Position numbers and translations under genes: made by a program
The notes under the pieces: generated by a model
Database searches by the model: none
Told to the model about the DNA's origin: nothing
Seen by the model: only the letters and a program-made list of their open reading frames with translations
Origin: JAUVRX01 sp049664225
GTDB lineage: Bacteria; Acidobacteriota; Thermoanaerobaculia; Multivoradales; JAHEKO01
Length of the DNA: 64,000 nucleotides
Assembly: GCA_049664225.1 (NCBI GenBank)
Contig: JBATEX010000080.1
Coordinates: 6,662-70,661 of the forward strand
Reading direction: 5' to 3'
Part shown: positions 41,832-49,695 of the stretch, piece by piece
Layout of the letters: every line of letters starts with the position of its first letter
Position numbering within the stretch: the first letter of the stretch is position 1

Positions 41832-43623
41832 TCGCCTCCATCTGGTCGATCAGATCTTCGACTACCGAGAATCCACCTCGCCAAAACTCCGGGTCGGTGA
41901 TGTCGACACCAATCTTCGACAAGATCTCCTGTGGGCGTTGGGATCCGCCGGCCGCCAGAAGCTCCAGATAGCCGGGGATGAAGGCTTCGCCCTCTTCCTT
42001 GTAGCGCTGATACAGCGCTAGCACCAGCAATTGCCCGAAGCTATAGGCGTAACAGTAGAACGGAGTCTGGTACATGTGGGGGATCGTGATCCATTCGTGC
42101 TGGAAATCAGGATCGATCTCCACGCTGTCACCGAACTGCTCCTCCAACTCGGCCAGGTAGAGCGAATTCAGCTCGGCAACCGATTTGCCGGCCCGCACTG
42201 CATCGTGGGCCGCGATCTCGAAGCGGACAAAGAACGCCTGTCGAAGCACCGTTGCGTAGCTGTCATCGATTGCCGACGCCAGTAGCTCACGAATCGCCAG
42301 TGGGTCTTGCTCCTCCGCCAACAGGCGATCCGTGAGCAGCATCTCGGCGAAGACCGAAGCCGTTTCGGCAAGAGGCAACACGGGATGCTGGGTCAGCACC
42401 GAGTGATCGGCAGCCATCATGCTATGGATCGCATGGCCGAGCTCGTGGGCCAGGGTGGCGACATCTCTCACCTGGCCGGTGTAGTTCGCCAGCAGCCAGG
42501 GTGTTTGACTCGGCAGCACCGTGTAGCAGAAGGCGCCCCCCTTCTTGCCTTTGCGGATGGCGCTGTCGATGTGTCTTTCGGCAAAGACCCGCTCGGCCTT
42601 GGCAGCCATTTCGGGGTGGAAGGATGCGAAGGTGTCGAGGACCAGCCCCACACCCTCCGAGTACGGAATCTCCTTCTGGGACCCGGCGAGCGGGGCGTAG
42701 AGATCGTAGCGCCGGAGGCGCTCCATGCCCAACCACTCGGCCTTGAGGCGAAAGTAGCGCTGGTAAACGCTGCTCTTCTCGCGCACGACCTCTAGCAAAG
42801 TCTCGACCGCCTCATCGGGGATGTCATTGGCCGTGTTGCGAACTGCGATCGGAGAGGCAAAGCCGCGCAACTGAACGTTCTCGCTATACCAATCGCGGAG
42901 CCGATGGATGTAGATCTGGCCCAACAGGGTGGACTCGGACCCGAAGCCCCGAAACAGCTCCCGATAGGCGGCCTGACGCAGATCGGGATTCGGTGAGTGG
43001 ACATTCGACACAAGCTGATCTCGGGTCAGGACCTTCTGATCGCCCTCGATCTCCAGGTGAAACTCCAGTCTGTTGGTGAGCATGGAATACAGCGTCAGCA
43101 CCGCATCCATGCCGTCAGCATCCTTCAGATTGATGAGTTGTTCGGAGTGCTCCGCGAGGGTGAAGGGTCGAAGCCGTCGCAGATTCTGAAGGAAATGACG
43201 ATAGTCGGCGTACAGAGAGCCCGAAGGCAGCAGGATAGCGGCGGCCTCATCATCGAGCTGCTTCCACCACAAGGAGAAGAAGAGCACCCTGTTCTGGGCA
43301 TCTGTCAGAACCTGCTCGATCCGATTCTTGAAATTCAGAGCGGCCTGGTCCTGTGTGTCGGAGGCGAACCAGAGATTCCCGTAGGCTGCCAGCACTTCCA
43401 CCTGTTCCACCAGGTCCTCGTACTGCCGGACGACTGCGCGTAGCATCTCCTGTCCCATATCGGCAGACAGCTCCCCCCGTCTACCTTCGAAAGACTGCAC
43501 CGTGGCTTCGATGGAAGCCAGGCGCTCGACGATGACCTCTTCGCTCGGCTCGGGCAGCAGCTCGGTCAGCTCCCAGGCCGAAGGTTCGAGCTTCCCGACC
43601 TCTAGGCTGCTACTAACTGTCAT
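41821..43623 (-). CDS. pepF: M3-family oligoendopeptidase F
   Basis: 600 aa, normal for PepF. The zinc site is VATLAHELGHAIHSMMAADH, with the third ligand Glu in LPLAETASVFAEMLLTDRL. The C-terminal HEWITIPHMYQTPFYCYAYS and FGQLLVLALYQRYKEEGEAF are family signatures. It cleaves short peptides in the cytosol. GGGGGAGGG precedes the ATG. Confidence 0.93.
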   Translation of the reverse strand: MTVSSSLEVGKLEPSAWELTELLPEPSEEVIVERLASIEATVQSFEGRRGELSADMGQEMLRAVVRQYEDLVEQVEVLAAYGNLWFASDTQDQAALNFKNRIEQVLTDAQNRVLFFSLWWKQLDDEAAAILLPSGSLYADYRHFLQNLRRLRPFTLAEHSEQLINLKDADGMDAVLTLYSMLTNRLEFHLEIEGDQKVLTRDQLVSNVHSPNPDLRQAAYRELFRGFGSESTLLGQIYIHRLRDWYSENVQLRGFASPIAVRNTANDIPDEAVETLLEVVREKSSVYQRYFRLKAEWLGMERLRRYDLYAPLAGSQKEIPYSEGVGLVLDTFASFHPEMAAKAERVFAERHIDSAIRKGKKGGAFCYTVLPSQTPWLLANYTGQVRDVATLAHELGHAIHSMMAADHSVLTQHPVLPLAETASVFAEMLLTDRLLAEEQDPLAIRELLASAIDDSYATVLRQAFFVRFEIAAHDAVRAGKSVAELNSLYLAELEEQFGDSVEIDPDFQHEWITIPHMYQTPFYCYAYSFGQLLVLALYQRYKEEGEAFIPGYLELLAAGGSQRPQEILSKIGVDITDPEFWRGGFSVVEDLIDQMEAITR

Positions 43624-43646
43624 TGGTTACCCTCCCCCGAGCTCTT

Positions 43647-44102
43647 CTACTCGGTCGAGGCGGCCTCACCGCCATCCGAGATCGCGGCTTTCAGGGTATG
43701 CCACGCCAGGGTGGCGCACTTGACCCTTACGGGGAACTCCCGCACTCCGGCGAAGACAGCCAACTTGCCGAGCTCCGGACCGACTTCTGCCACAACACTC
43801 GGATCGCCGGTCAAGAGCTCATGGAACGACTCGAAAAGGGCCTCCACTTCTTCCAGGGTCTTGCCCGTGACCACCTCGGTCAAGATCGAGGCCGAGGCGG
43901 TGGAGATGGCACAACCCTGACCCTCGAATCCAACTTCCGCAACGCGATCCCCATCCATCCTGAGGTAAAGCGTCAGCTGGTCACCGCACAGCGGGTTATC
44001 GCCTCGAGCACAGTGATCGGCGGCCTCGATCTGTCCGAAGTTCCGCGGGTGCTTGTTGTGATCGAGGATGACCTCCTGGTAGAGGTCCATGAGCTCCGAC
44101 AT
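43647..44102 (-). CDS. sufU: SUF Fe-S scaffold protein SufU
   Basis: 151 aa. Metal/sulfur ligands are at CARGDNPLCGDQLTLYL, GFEGQGCAISTASASIL and VRVKCATLAWHTLKAAI. SufU accepts persulfide from SufS (with zinc at the active site) and hands sulfur to SufBCD. It is the last gene of sufB-C-D-S-U and its ATG overlaps the sufS stop by one base (TGATG). Confidence 0.95.
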   Translation of the reverse strand: MSELMDLYQEVILDHNKHPRNFGQIEAADHCARGDNPLCGDQLTLYLRMDGDRVAEVGFEGQGCAISTASASILTEVVTGKTLEEVEALFESFHELLTGDPSVVAEVGPELGKLAVFAGVREFPVRVKCATLAWHTLKAAISDGGEAASTE

Positions 44103-45373
44103 CAGCTGAAGATCTCCTTCACCTTAGCCACCCCGCTCACCAGTCGATCGATCTCCTGGCGCGTATTGTAGAGGGCCAGAGATGCACGAACCGTAGCGGG
44201 TACTCCGAAGTGGTCCATTACCGGTTGCGCACAATGGTGGCCGGCTCGCACCGCGATTCCCTCGCGGTCGAGGATGGTGCCCGCATCATGGGGATGAACA
44301 CCGTCGATGACGAACGAGACGACGCTGGCACGGTGGGTCGCGGTGCCCACGAGTCGAACCCCCGGTGCAGCGGAAAGTACCTCTGTAGCGTAATCCAGCA
44401 GACCGCTCTCGTACCAGCCAATCGCTTTCAGACCGATACCCTGGAGATAGTCCACTGCGGCGCCCATTGCGATTGCACCTACGATGTTCGGAGTTCCGGC
44501 TTCGAACCGCGCCGGCGGATCCGCATAGTCGGTCTTGGCGAAGGTCACCGAGCGGATCATCTCGCCGCCGCCCTGGTAAGGAGGCATGGAGGTCAGGAGA
44601 TCCAGCTTGCCGTACAACGCACCAATGCCGGTCGGCCCGAACATCTTGTGCCCGGAGAAGACAAAGAAATCGCAGTCCAGAGCCTGGACATCCACCGCCT
44701 TGTGGGGCACGGCCTGCGCGCCATCTACCAGCACCGGAACATCCCGGGCGTGAGCCATTTCGATCATGCGCGCCACCGGATTGATGGTTCCCAGCGCGTT
44801 GGATATGTAGACCATCGCCACCAAACGTGTGCGCTCGTTGATCAGCTTCTCGTACTCTTCGAGGATGACTTCGCCTCGGTCATCGATGGGAGCGACGCGA
44901 AGTGTCGCACCCACCTCGCCGCAGAGCATCTGCCAGGGCACAATGTTCGAATGGTGCTCCATCTCCGTGATGAGCACCTCGTCGCCCGCCTTCACCCGGC
45001 TGCGGCCGAAAGTGGACGCCACCAGGTTGATGCCTTCGGTGGCTCCACGCACGAAGACGATCTCTTCCGATCGGGCCGCGCCGAGGAACGCCTGCACCTT
45101 GCAACGTGCCTCTTCGTAGGCATCCGTGGCCTTCTGTGAGAGGTAGTGAACACCCCGATGGACGTTGGAGTAGTACTCCCGGTAGCAGCGGTCCGCCGCG
45201 TCCAGCACCGACAACGGCTTCTGGGTACTCGCCGCATTGTCCAGATAGACGAGCGGTTTGCCGTGGACACTCAAGGACAGGGCAGGGAAGTCCTGCCGCA
45301 CCTTCTCGATCGCGAACGGGTGTTCTGCCGCCGAGGCAGACTCGGCTTGTTTCACTTCGTCGAGCTCAGGCAT
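44102..45373 (-). CDS. sufS: Cysteine desulfurase SufS
   Basis: 423 aa from the ATG at 45373. PLP-binding Lys lies in FFVFSGHKMFGPTGIGALYG and the catalytic Cys in IAVRAGHHCAQPVMDHFGVP. LVYLDNAASTQKP and YSNVHRGVHYLSQKATDAYE are N-terminal landmarks. It extracts sulfur from cysteine for Fe-S cluster assembly; the same activity class can release selenium from selenocysteine. Fourth gene of the suf operon, 14 nt after sufD, with a weak ribosome-binding site. Confidence 0.96.
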   Translation of the reverse strand: MPELDEVKQAESASAAEHPFAIEKVRQDFPALSLSVHGKPLVYLDNAASTQKPLSVLDAADRCYREYYSNVHRGVHYLSQKATDAYEEARCKVQAFLGAARSEEIVFVRGATEGINLVASTFGRSRVKAGDEVLITEMEHHSNIVPWQMLCGEVGATLRVAPIDDRGEVILEEYEKLINERTRLVAMVYISNALGTINPVARMIEMAHARDVPVLVDGAQAVPHKAVDVQALDCDFFVFSGHKMFGPTGIGALYGKLDLLTSMPPYQGGGEMIRSVTFAKTDYADPPARFEAGTPNIVGAIAMGAAVDYLQGIGLKAIGWYESGLLDYATEVLSAAPGVRLVGTATHRASVVSFVIDGVHPHDAGTILDREGIAVRAGHHCAQPVMDHFGVPATVRASLALYNTRQEIDRLVSGVAKVKEIFS

Positions 45374-45387
45374 AAGCGCACCGGAGC

Positions 45388-46728
45388 TTACACCGCCTGT
45401 CGAACGATGTCGCCCTTGGGCAGGCGACGGAAGAGGAACTCTTCCAGATCCCGTCGAACCGCTCCAACCTTGATGCGCTCCACGATGTCGGCTGCAAAGG
45501 CATAGGTCAGCAGGCTGCGTGCCGCCTCTTCGCCGATACCTCGTGAACGCAGATAGAAAATTGCCGTCTCGTCGAGCTGACCGACCGTCGAGCCGTGAGT
45601 ACATTTCACGTCGTCCGCGAAGATCTCCAGTTGCGGATTCGAATTGCACACCGCATCCGGAGAGATCAGAAGGTTACGATTGGTCTGCTTGGCGTCGGTC
45701 TTCTGGGCTCCGGGGTGGACGTAGATGCGACCGTTGAAAACCGACCTACCCTTGCCCTCGAGGATCCCCTTGTAGAGCTCATGGCTGTCACAGTTTGCCG
45801 CCACGTGATCGACGCGCATATGGTTGTCTACCAACTGGGTCCCTTCGACCATGTAGAGACCGTTGAGTGTCGCCTCCCCCCCTTGTCCGTCTAGTACGGC
45901 GTTCACATCGTTACGCACTAATCCTCCACCCCACGAGATGGAATGTGACGAAACGTTGCTATCGCGGCCTAGTTGGAGCTGGAAAGTGGCCATGTGAAAA
46001 GCCTGCGTTGACTCCCGCTGCAACTTGTAATGATCGACGACCGCGTTGTCCTCGGCGATGATCTCGGTAACCGGAGCCGTGAGATAGGCCCCTTCACCGA
46101 CCGTCACGTACTGCTCGACCACGGTGACCTGGCTGCTTTGACCGCTCACGATCAGGTTGCGCGGAAAAAAGGCGATCGGATCGCCCGACGGGTTGCCAAC
46201 CAAGACCAGATTGATCGGTTTTTCGACCACCTGGTCTCGCGGCACCCAGATAAACACGCCGTCACCGTAGAAGGCCGTATTGAGGGCTACGAAGGGGTGG
46301 TTCTCGAAGCTGGCCAGCCTACCCAGATGGGGCTCGACCTTCTCCGGGTGCTTTTCCAGCGCCTCGCCCAGGCTGCAGACGACTACTCCTTCGGGCAGGC
46401 TATCTAGATCCGACAACTGAGGCACGAACCGACCGTTGACGAGGGTCAGCTGCACGGTTCCCTCGTACGAGAAGGCCTGGATGCTGCTCCCAGTGACCCC
46501 ATCGACAGCCACGTCGAGGCTGAAAGGGGTGCGGGCGATGGGCCCGACGTTGGTGAAGCGCCATTCTTCCTGTCGAAGAGTAGGGAAGCCGAGGTGAGAG
46601 AATCGCTCGATCGCCTGTCGTCGCTGCCGCCGTAGGCTCTCGGGCCCAGATGCAGGCAAGGCCTGTTCGAAGGTGTCGAACACCCCGACGAAACGATCGG
46701 TATCGCTGGCTGTCATTGTGGTCGTCAT
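45388..46728 (-). CDS. sufD: Fe-S assembly protein SufD
   Basis: 446 aa. The parallel beta-helix of SufB/SufD shows in GGLVRNDVNAVLDGQGGEAT and VFNGRIYVHPGAQKTDAKQT, then NSNPQLEIFADDVKCTHGST with the conserved CTHG, and ends LRSRGIGEEAARSLLTYAFA. SufD forms the SufBC2D scaffold complex with SufB and SufC. It follows sufC by 24 nt. Confidence 0.96.
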   Translation of the reverse strand: MTTTMTASDTDRFVGVFDTFEQALPASGPESLRRQRRQAIERFSHLGFPTLRQEEWRFTNVGPIARTPFSLDVAVDGVTGSSIQAFSYEGTVQLTLVNGRFVPQLSDLDSLPEGVVVCSLGEALEKHPEKVEPHLGRLASFENHPFVALNTAFYGDGVFIWVPRDQVVEKPINLVLVGNPSGDPIAFFPRNLIVSGQSSQVTVVEQYVTVGEGAYLTAPVTEIIAEDNAVVDHYKLQRESTQAFHMATFQLQLGRDSNVSSHSISWGGGLVRNDVNAVLDGQGGEATLNGLYMVEGTQLVDNHMRVDHVAANCDSHELYKGILEGKGRSVFNGRIYVHPGAQKTDAKQTNRNLLISPDAVCNSNPQLEIFADDVKCTHGSTVGQLDETAIFYLRSRGIGEEAARSLLTYAFAADIVERIKVGAVRRDLEEFLFRRLPKGDIVRQAV

Positions 46729-46752
46729 AGTTGCTCGCTCTCTCCTGCAAGG

Positions 46753-47529
46753 CTAGGCGCTTACCGTTTCGGCGGCGCCGAGGGGCTCTTCCAGCCAGGC
46801 GTAGCCCTTGTCTTCGAGCTCCAGAGCCAGATCCTTACCACCCGTGCGAACGATTCGTCCGTCGATCAAGACGTGAACCACATCTGGAACGATGTAGTTG
46901 AGAAGTCGCTGGTAGTGGGTGATGACGAGGAAGGCACGCTCCTCGCTGCGTAGCGAGTTCACGCCATCGGCGACGATCTTCAGCGCGTCGATGTCGAGCC
47001 CCGAATCAGTCTCGTCGAGCACAGCCAGGACAGGGTCGAGCACCGACATATGGAAGATCTCATTACGCTTCTTCTCGCCACCCGAGAATCCCTCGTTGAC
47101 GGGTCGGTTCAGCAACGCTTCGTCCATTTTCACGACCTTCATCTTCTCGCGGACGTAAACGAGGAAATCCATGGCGTCCATCTCTTCGAGGCCACGGTGT
47201 GTTCGAATTGCGTTCAAGGCCGCTTTGAGGAAGTAGACGTTGCTCACGCCGGGGATCTCGACCGGGTACTGGAAGGCCATGAAGATCCCTTCACGAGCCC
47301 TCTCCTCTGGTGCCATTTCCAACAGGTCCTGACCCTTGTAGAGAATCTCGCCTTCGGTGACTTCGTATTCCTCTTTTCCAGCCAGAACCTGGGCGAGGGT
47401 GGACTTACCCGATCCGTTCGGACCCATGATGGCGTGGATCTCACCTTGATTGACGACCAGATCCACTCCCTTGAGGATCTCCTGCTCTTCAACCTGCGCG
47501 TGCAGGTTCCTGATCTCCAGCAAACTCAT
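46753..47529 (-). CDS. sufC: Fe-S assembly ATPase SufC
   Basis: 258 aa ABC ATPase. Walker A: IMGPNGSGKSTLAQVLAG; signature: NEGFSGGEKKRNEIFHMSVL; Walker B: PVLAVLDETDSGLDIDALK; switch His: AFLVITHYQRLLNYI. It drives SufBCD conformational change with ATP. GAAGGG precedes the ATG. Confidence 0.97.
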   Translation of the reverse strand: MSLLEIRNLHAQVEEQEILKGVDLVVNQGEIHAIMGPNGSGKSTLAQVLAGKEEYEVTEGEILYKGQDLLEMAPEERAREGIFMAFQYPVEIPGVSNVYFLKAALNAIRTHRGLEEMDAMDFLVYVREKMKVVKMDEALLNRPVNEGFSGGEKKRNEIFHMSVLDPVLAVLDETDSGLDIDALKIVADGVNSLRSEERAFLVITHYQRLLNYIVPDVVHVLIDGRIVRTGGKDLALELEDKGYAWLEEPLGAAETVSA

Positions 47530-47619
47530 CTTGATATCCCTTCTATCGTCTTCTTCGATCTGTAGTTTCCGTTGTCCGGCAGAACATACGAGGCGCGTAT
47601 CACTGGGCCCGGCCCCGAC

Positions 47620-49074
47620 TCAGCCCACGCTGCCTTCCAAGCTAATCTCCAACAGCTTCCTGGCCTCGACGGCGAATTCCATGGGTAGCTCGTTGAACAC
47701 TTCCTTGCAGAAGCCGTTGACGATCATCGACACCGCATCCTCGGTTTCGATGCCGCGCTGGTTGCAGTAGAAGACCTGGTCTTCACCGATCTTCGAGGTC
47801 GACGCTTCGTGCTCCATCTGGGCGCTGGGGCTCTGCACGTCGATGTAGGGAAACGTGTGGGCGCCACATTGGTCCCCGATGAGCATGGAGTCACACTGAG
47901 AGAAGTTGCGGGCGTTCTCGGCCCCGCTCAGGATCTTCACCGCACCCCGGTAGGTGTTCTGGCCGTGCCCGGCCGAAATTCCCTTCGAGACGATCGTCGA
48001 GGTGGTGTTCTTGCCGACATGAATCATCTTGGTCCCGGTGTCCGCCTGTTGCCGTCCCTTGCTGAGCGCCACCGAATAGAACTCACCCACGGATTCGTCC
48101 CCCTTGAGGATGCAGCTCGGGTACTTCCAGGTTATCGACGAGCCGGTCTCCACCTGGGTCCAGGAGATCTTCGATCGTCGCCCAGCAGCCAAGCCTCGCT
48201 TGGTAACGAAGTTGAAGATGCCACCGACCCCGGTCTCGGGATCCCCCGGATACCAGTTCTGCACTGTGGAGTACTTGATCTGCGCCTCTGCATCAGCATG
48301 GAGCTCGACTACGGCGGCGTGCAGTTGGTTCTCGTCTCGCATCGGCGCCGTGCAACCCTCCAGATAGCTGACGTAGGAACCCTCCTCCGCAATGATCAGG
48401 GTGCGCTCGAACTGGCCCGTGTTCTGGGCATTGATGCGGAAGTAGGTCGAAAGCTCCATCGGGCAGCGCACCCCTTTGGGCACATACACAAACGAGCCGT
48501 CTGAGAAGACCGCCGAGTTGAGGGCGGCAAAGAAGTTGTCGCTGTAGGGCACCACCGTGCCGAGATACTTCTTCACCAACTCCGGGTGCTCGCGGATGGC
48601 CTCCGAGATGGGGCAGAAGATCACGCCGGCTTCGGCCAGCTTGTCCCGGAAGGTAGTGGCTACCGAGACGCTGTCGAAGACCGCATCCACCGCGATTCCG
48701 GCCAGTATCTGTTGCTCCTGGAGGGGAATGCCCAACTTCTCATAGGTGCGCAGGATCTCGGGATCCACCTCGTCGAGACTCTTGGGGCCGTCCTTCTTGG
48801 ACTTCGGCGCCGAGTAGTAGGAGATCGCCTGATAGTCTACGGGCTCATACTTGATATTTGCCCAGGTCGGCTCCTCCAGGGTCTGCCAGTGTCGGAAGGC
48901 CTTGAGCCGCCACTCCAGCATCCAACCGGGCTCCCCCTTCAGGGTCGAGATTCGACGGACGACATCTTCATCCAGCCCCGGTGCGAAGGTTTCCGCCTCG
49001 ACATCCGTGATGAATCCGGCCTCGTACTTCTGATCTACGTGCTGTTCCAGTAGCTCTGTATCGCTGGGTGCCAT
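47620..49074 (-). CDS. sufB: Fe-S assembly protein SufB
   Basis: 484 aa from the ATG at 49074 (GAGGAA upstream; an in-frame TTG at 49119 overlaps the regulator gene). Landmarks: FVYVPKGVRCPMELSTYFRI, EGSYVSYLEGCTAPMRDENQ, SISAGHGQNTYRGAVKI-like core, CDSMLIGDQCGAHTFPYIDV. It is the main cluster-building subunit of SufBC2D. First structural gene after the Rrf2 regulator. Confidence 0.96.
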   Translation of the reverse strand: MAPSDTELLEQHVDQKYEAGFITDVEAETFAPGLDEDVVRRISTLKGEPGWMLEWRLKAFRHWQTLEEPTWANIKYEPVDYQAISYYSAPKSKKDGPKSLDEVDPEILRTYEKLGIPLQEQQILAGIAVDAVFDSVSVATTFRDKLAEAGVIFCPISEAIREHPELVKKYLGTVVPYSDNFFAALNSAVFSDGSFVYVPKGVRCPMELSTYFRINAQNTGQFERTLIIAEEGSYVSYLEGCTAPMRDENQLHAAVVELHADAEAQIKYSTVQNWYPGDPETGVGGIFNFVTKRGLAAGRRSKISWTQVETGSSITWKYPSCILKGDESVGEFYSVALSKGRQQADTGTKMIHVGKNTTSTIVSKGISAGHGQNTYRGAVKILSGAENARNFSQCDSMLIGDQCGAHTFPYIDVQSPSAQMEHEASTSKIGEDQVFYCNQRGIETEDAVSMIVNGFCKEVFNELPMEFAVEARKLLEISLEGSVG

Positions 49075-49115
49075 CTTCAGTAGTTCCTCTGACCTGTAAG
49101 GGGAAAGACCGACCT

Positions 49116-49580
49116 TCAACCTGCCATCACATCGGGGGCCATCTCGCGGCCTCCGAGGGTGACCAGGGCGTCTGAACCAGGCCGGGCCATTTCCTCAAGG
49201 GTTATCTCACTCAATGCCTCTCGCAAAACATGATTGATGCGTTGCCAGTTGCCGCGCACCCGACAGAAGGCCTCCTGAGAGCACTCTCCCGGCGACTCCT
49301 CGATGCACTCCGTTACCGAGATCGGACCCTCGAGTGCCTCGATGATCTCGGCGACAGTGATCTCGGAGGAGGACCGGGCCAGGCAGTAGCCGCCCTTCAC
49401 GCCTCTGTGCGATTCCAGCAGCCGACCGCGAGTCAGAAACTTGAGGATCTTGCTGACGATCGGCTGTGGAAGGCCGGCCCGAGTCGCCAACTCCGAGGCA
49501 TTCAGCCATCGATCTTCGCTGGACACGATGTGTGTCATCAAAACGATGGCGTAGTCCGACTGTTTGGTAATGCGCAGCAT
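49116..49580 (-). CDS. Rrf2-family Fe-S regulator of the suf operon (SufR/IscR-like)
   Basis: 154 aa. The Rrf2 winged helix reads LRITKQSDYAIVLMTHIVSS and GLPQPIVSKILKFLTRGRLL. Three cysteines (92, 100, 106) in ECIEESPGECSQEAFCRVRG are the expected cluster ligands. Such proteins repress suf/isc genes when holding an Fe-S cluster. It is first in the operon, and a 25-bp IscR-type dyad lies at its own promoter, so negative autoregulation of the whole operon is likely. Confidence 0.92.
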   Translation of the reverse strand: MLRITKQSDYAIVLMTHIVSSEDRWLNASELATRAGLPQPIVSKILKFLTRGRLLESHRGVKGGYCLARSSSEITVAEIIEALEGPISVTECIEESPGECSQEAFCRVRGNWQRINHVLREALSEITLEEMARPGSDALVTLGGREMAPDVMAG

Positions 49581-49612
49581 GCTCGAGGTGCTCTCAGGCG
49601 TTGTCTTCTCTG

Positions 49613-49637
49613 AAACCGGACCGTTCTAGTCCGATTT
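49613..49637. promoter_or_regulatory. IscR/Rrf2-type operator at the suf promoter
   Basis: A 25-bp imperfect dyad: on the minus strand AAATCGGAC-tagaacg-GTCCGGTTT, arms matching in 8 of 9 positions. It fits about 17 of 25 positions of the E. coli IscR type 1 consensus as I remember it (GACT...AGTC core spacing kept). It starts about 2 bp after the predicted transcription start, a position suited to repression. Confidence 0.72.
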
Positions 49638-49645
49638 AAGTGTAG

Positions 49646-49673
49646 ATGATACCAATGGCCTTCCGGATGTCAA
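49646..49673 (-). promoter_or_regulatory. Sigma70-type promoter of the suf operon
   Basis: Minus strand TTGACA (49673-49668) and TATCAT (49651-49646) with a 16-bp spacer. The predicted start near 49639 leaves a 59-nt leader that contains the IscR-type dyad. Confidence 0.75.
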
Positions 49674-49695
49674 GGCTCGAACTCAGGCGCTCGAC

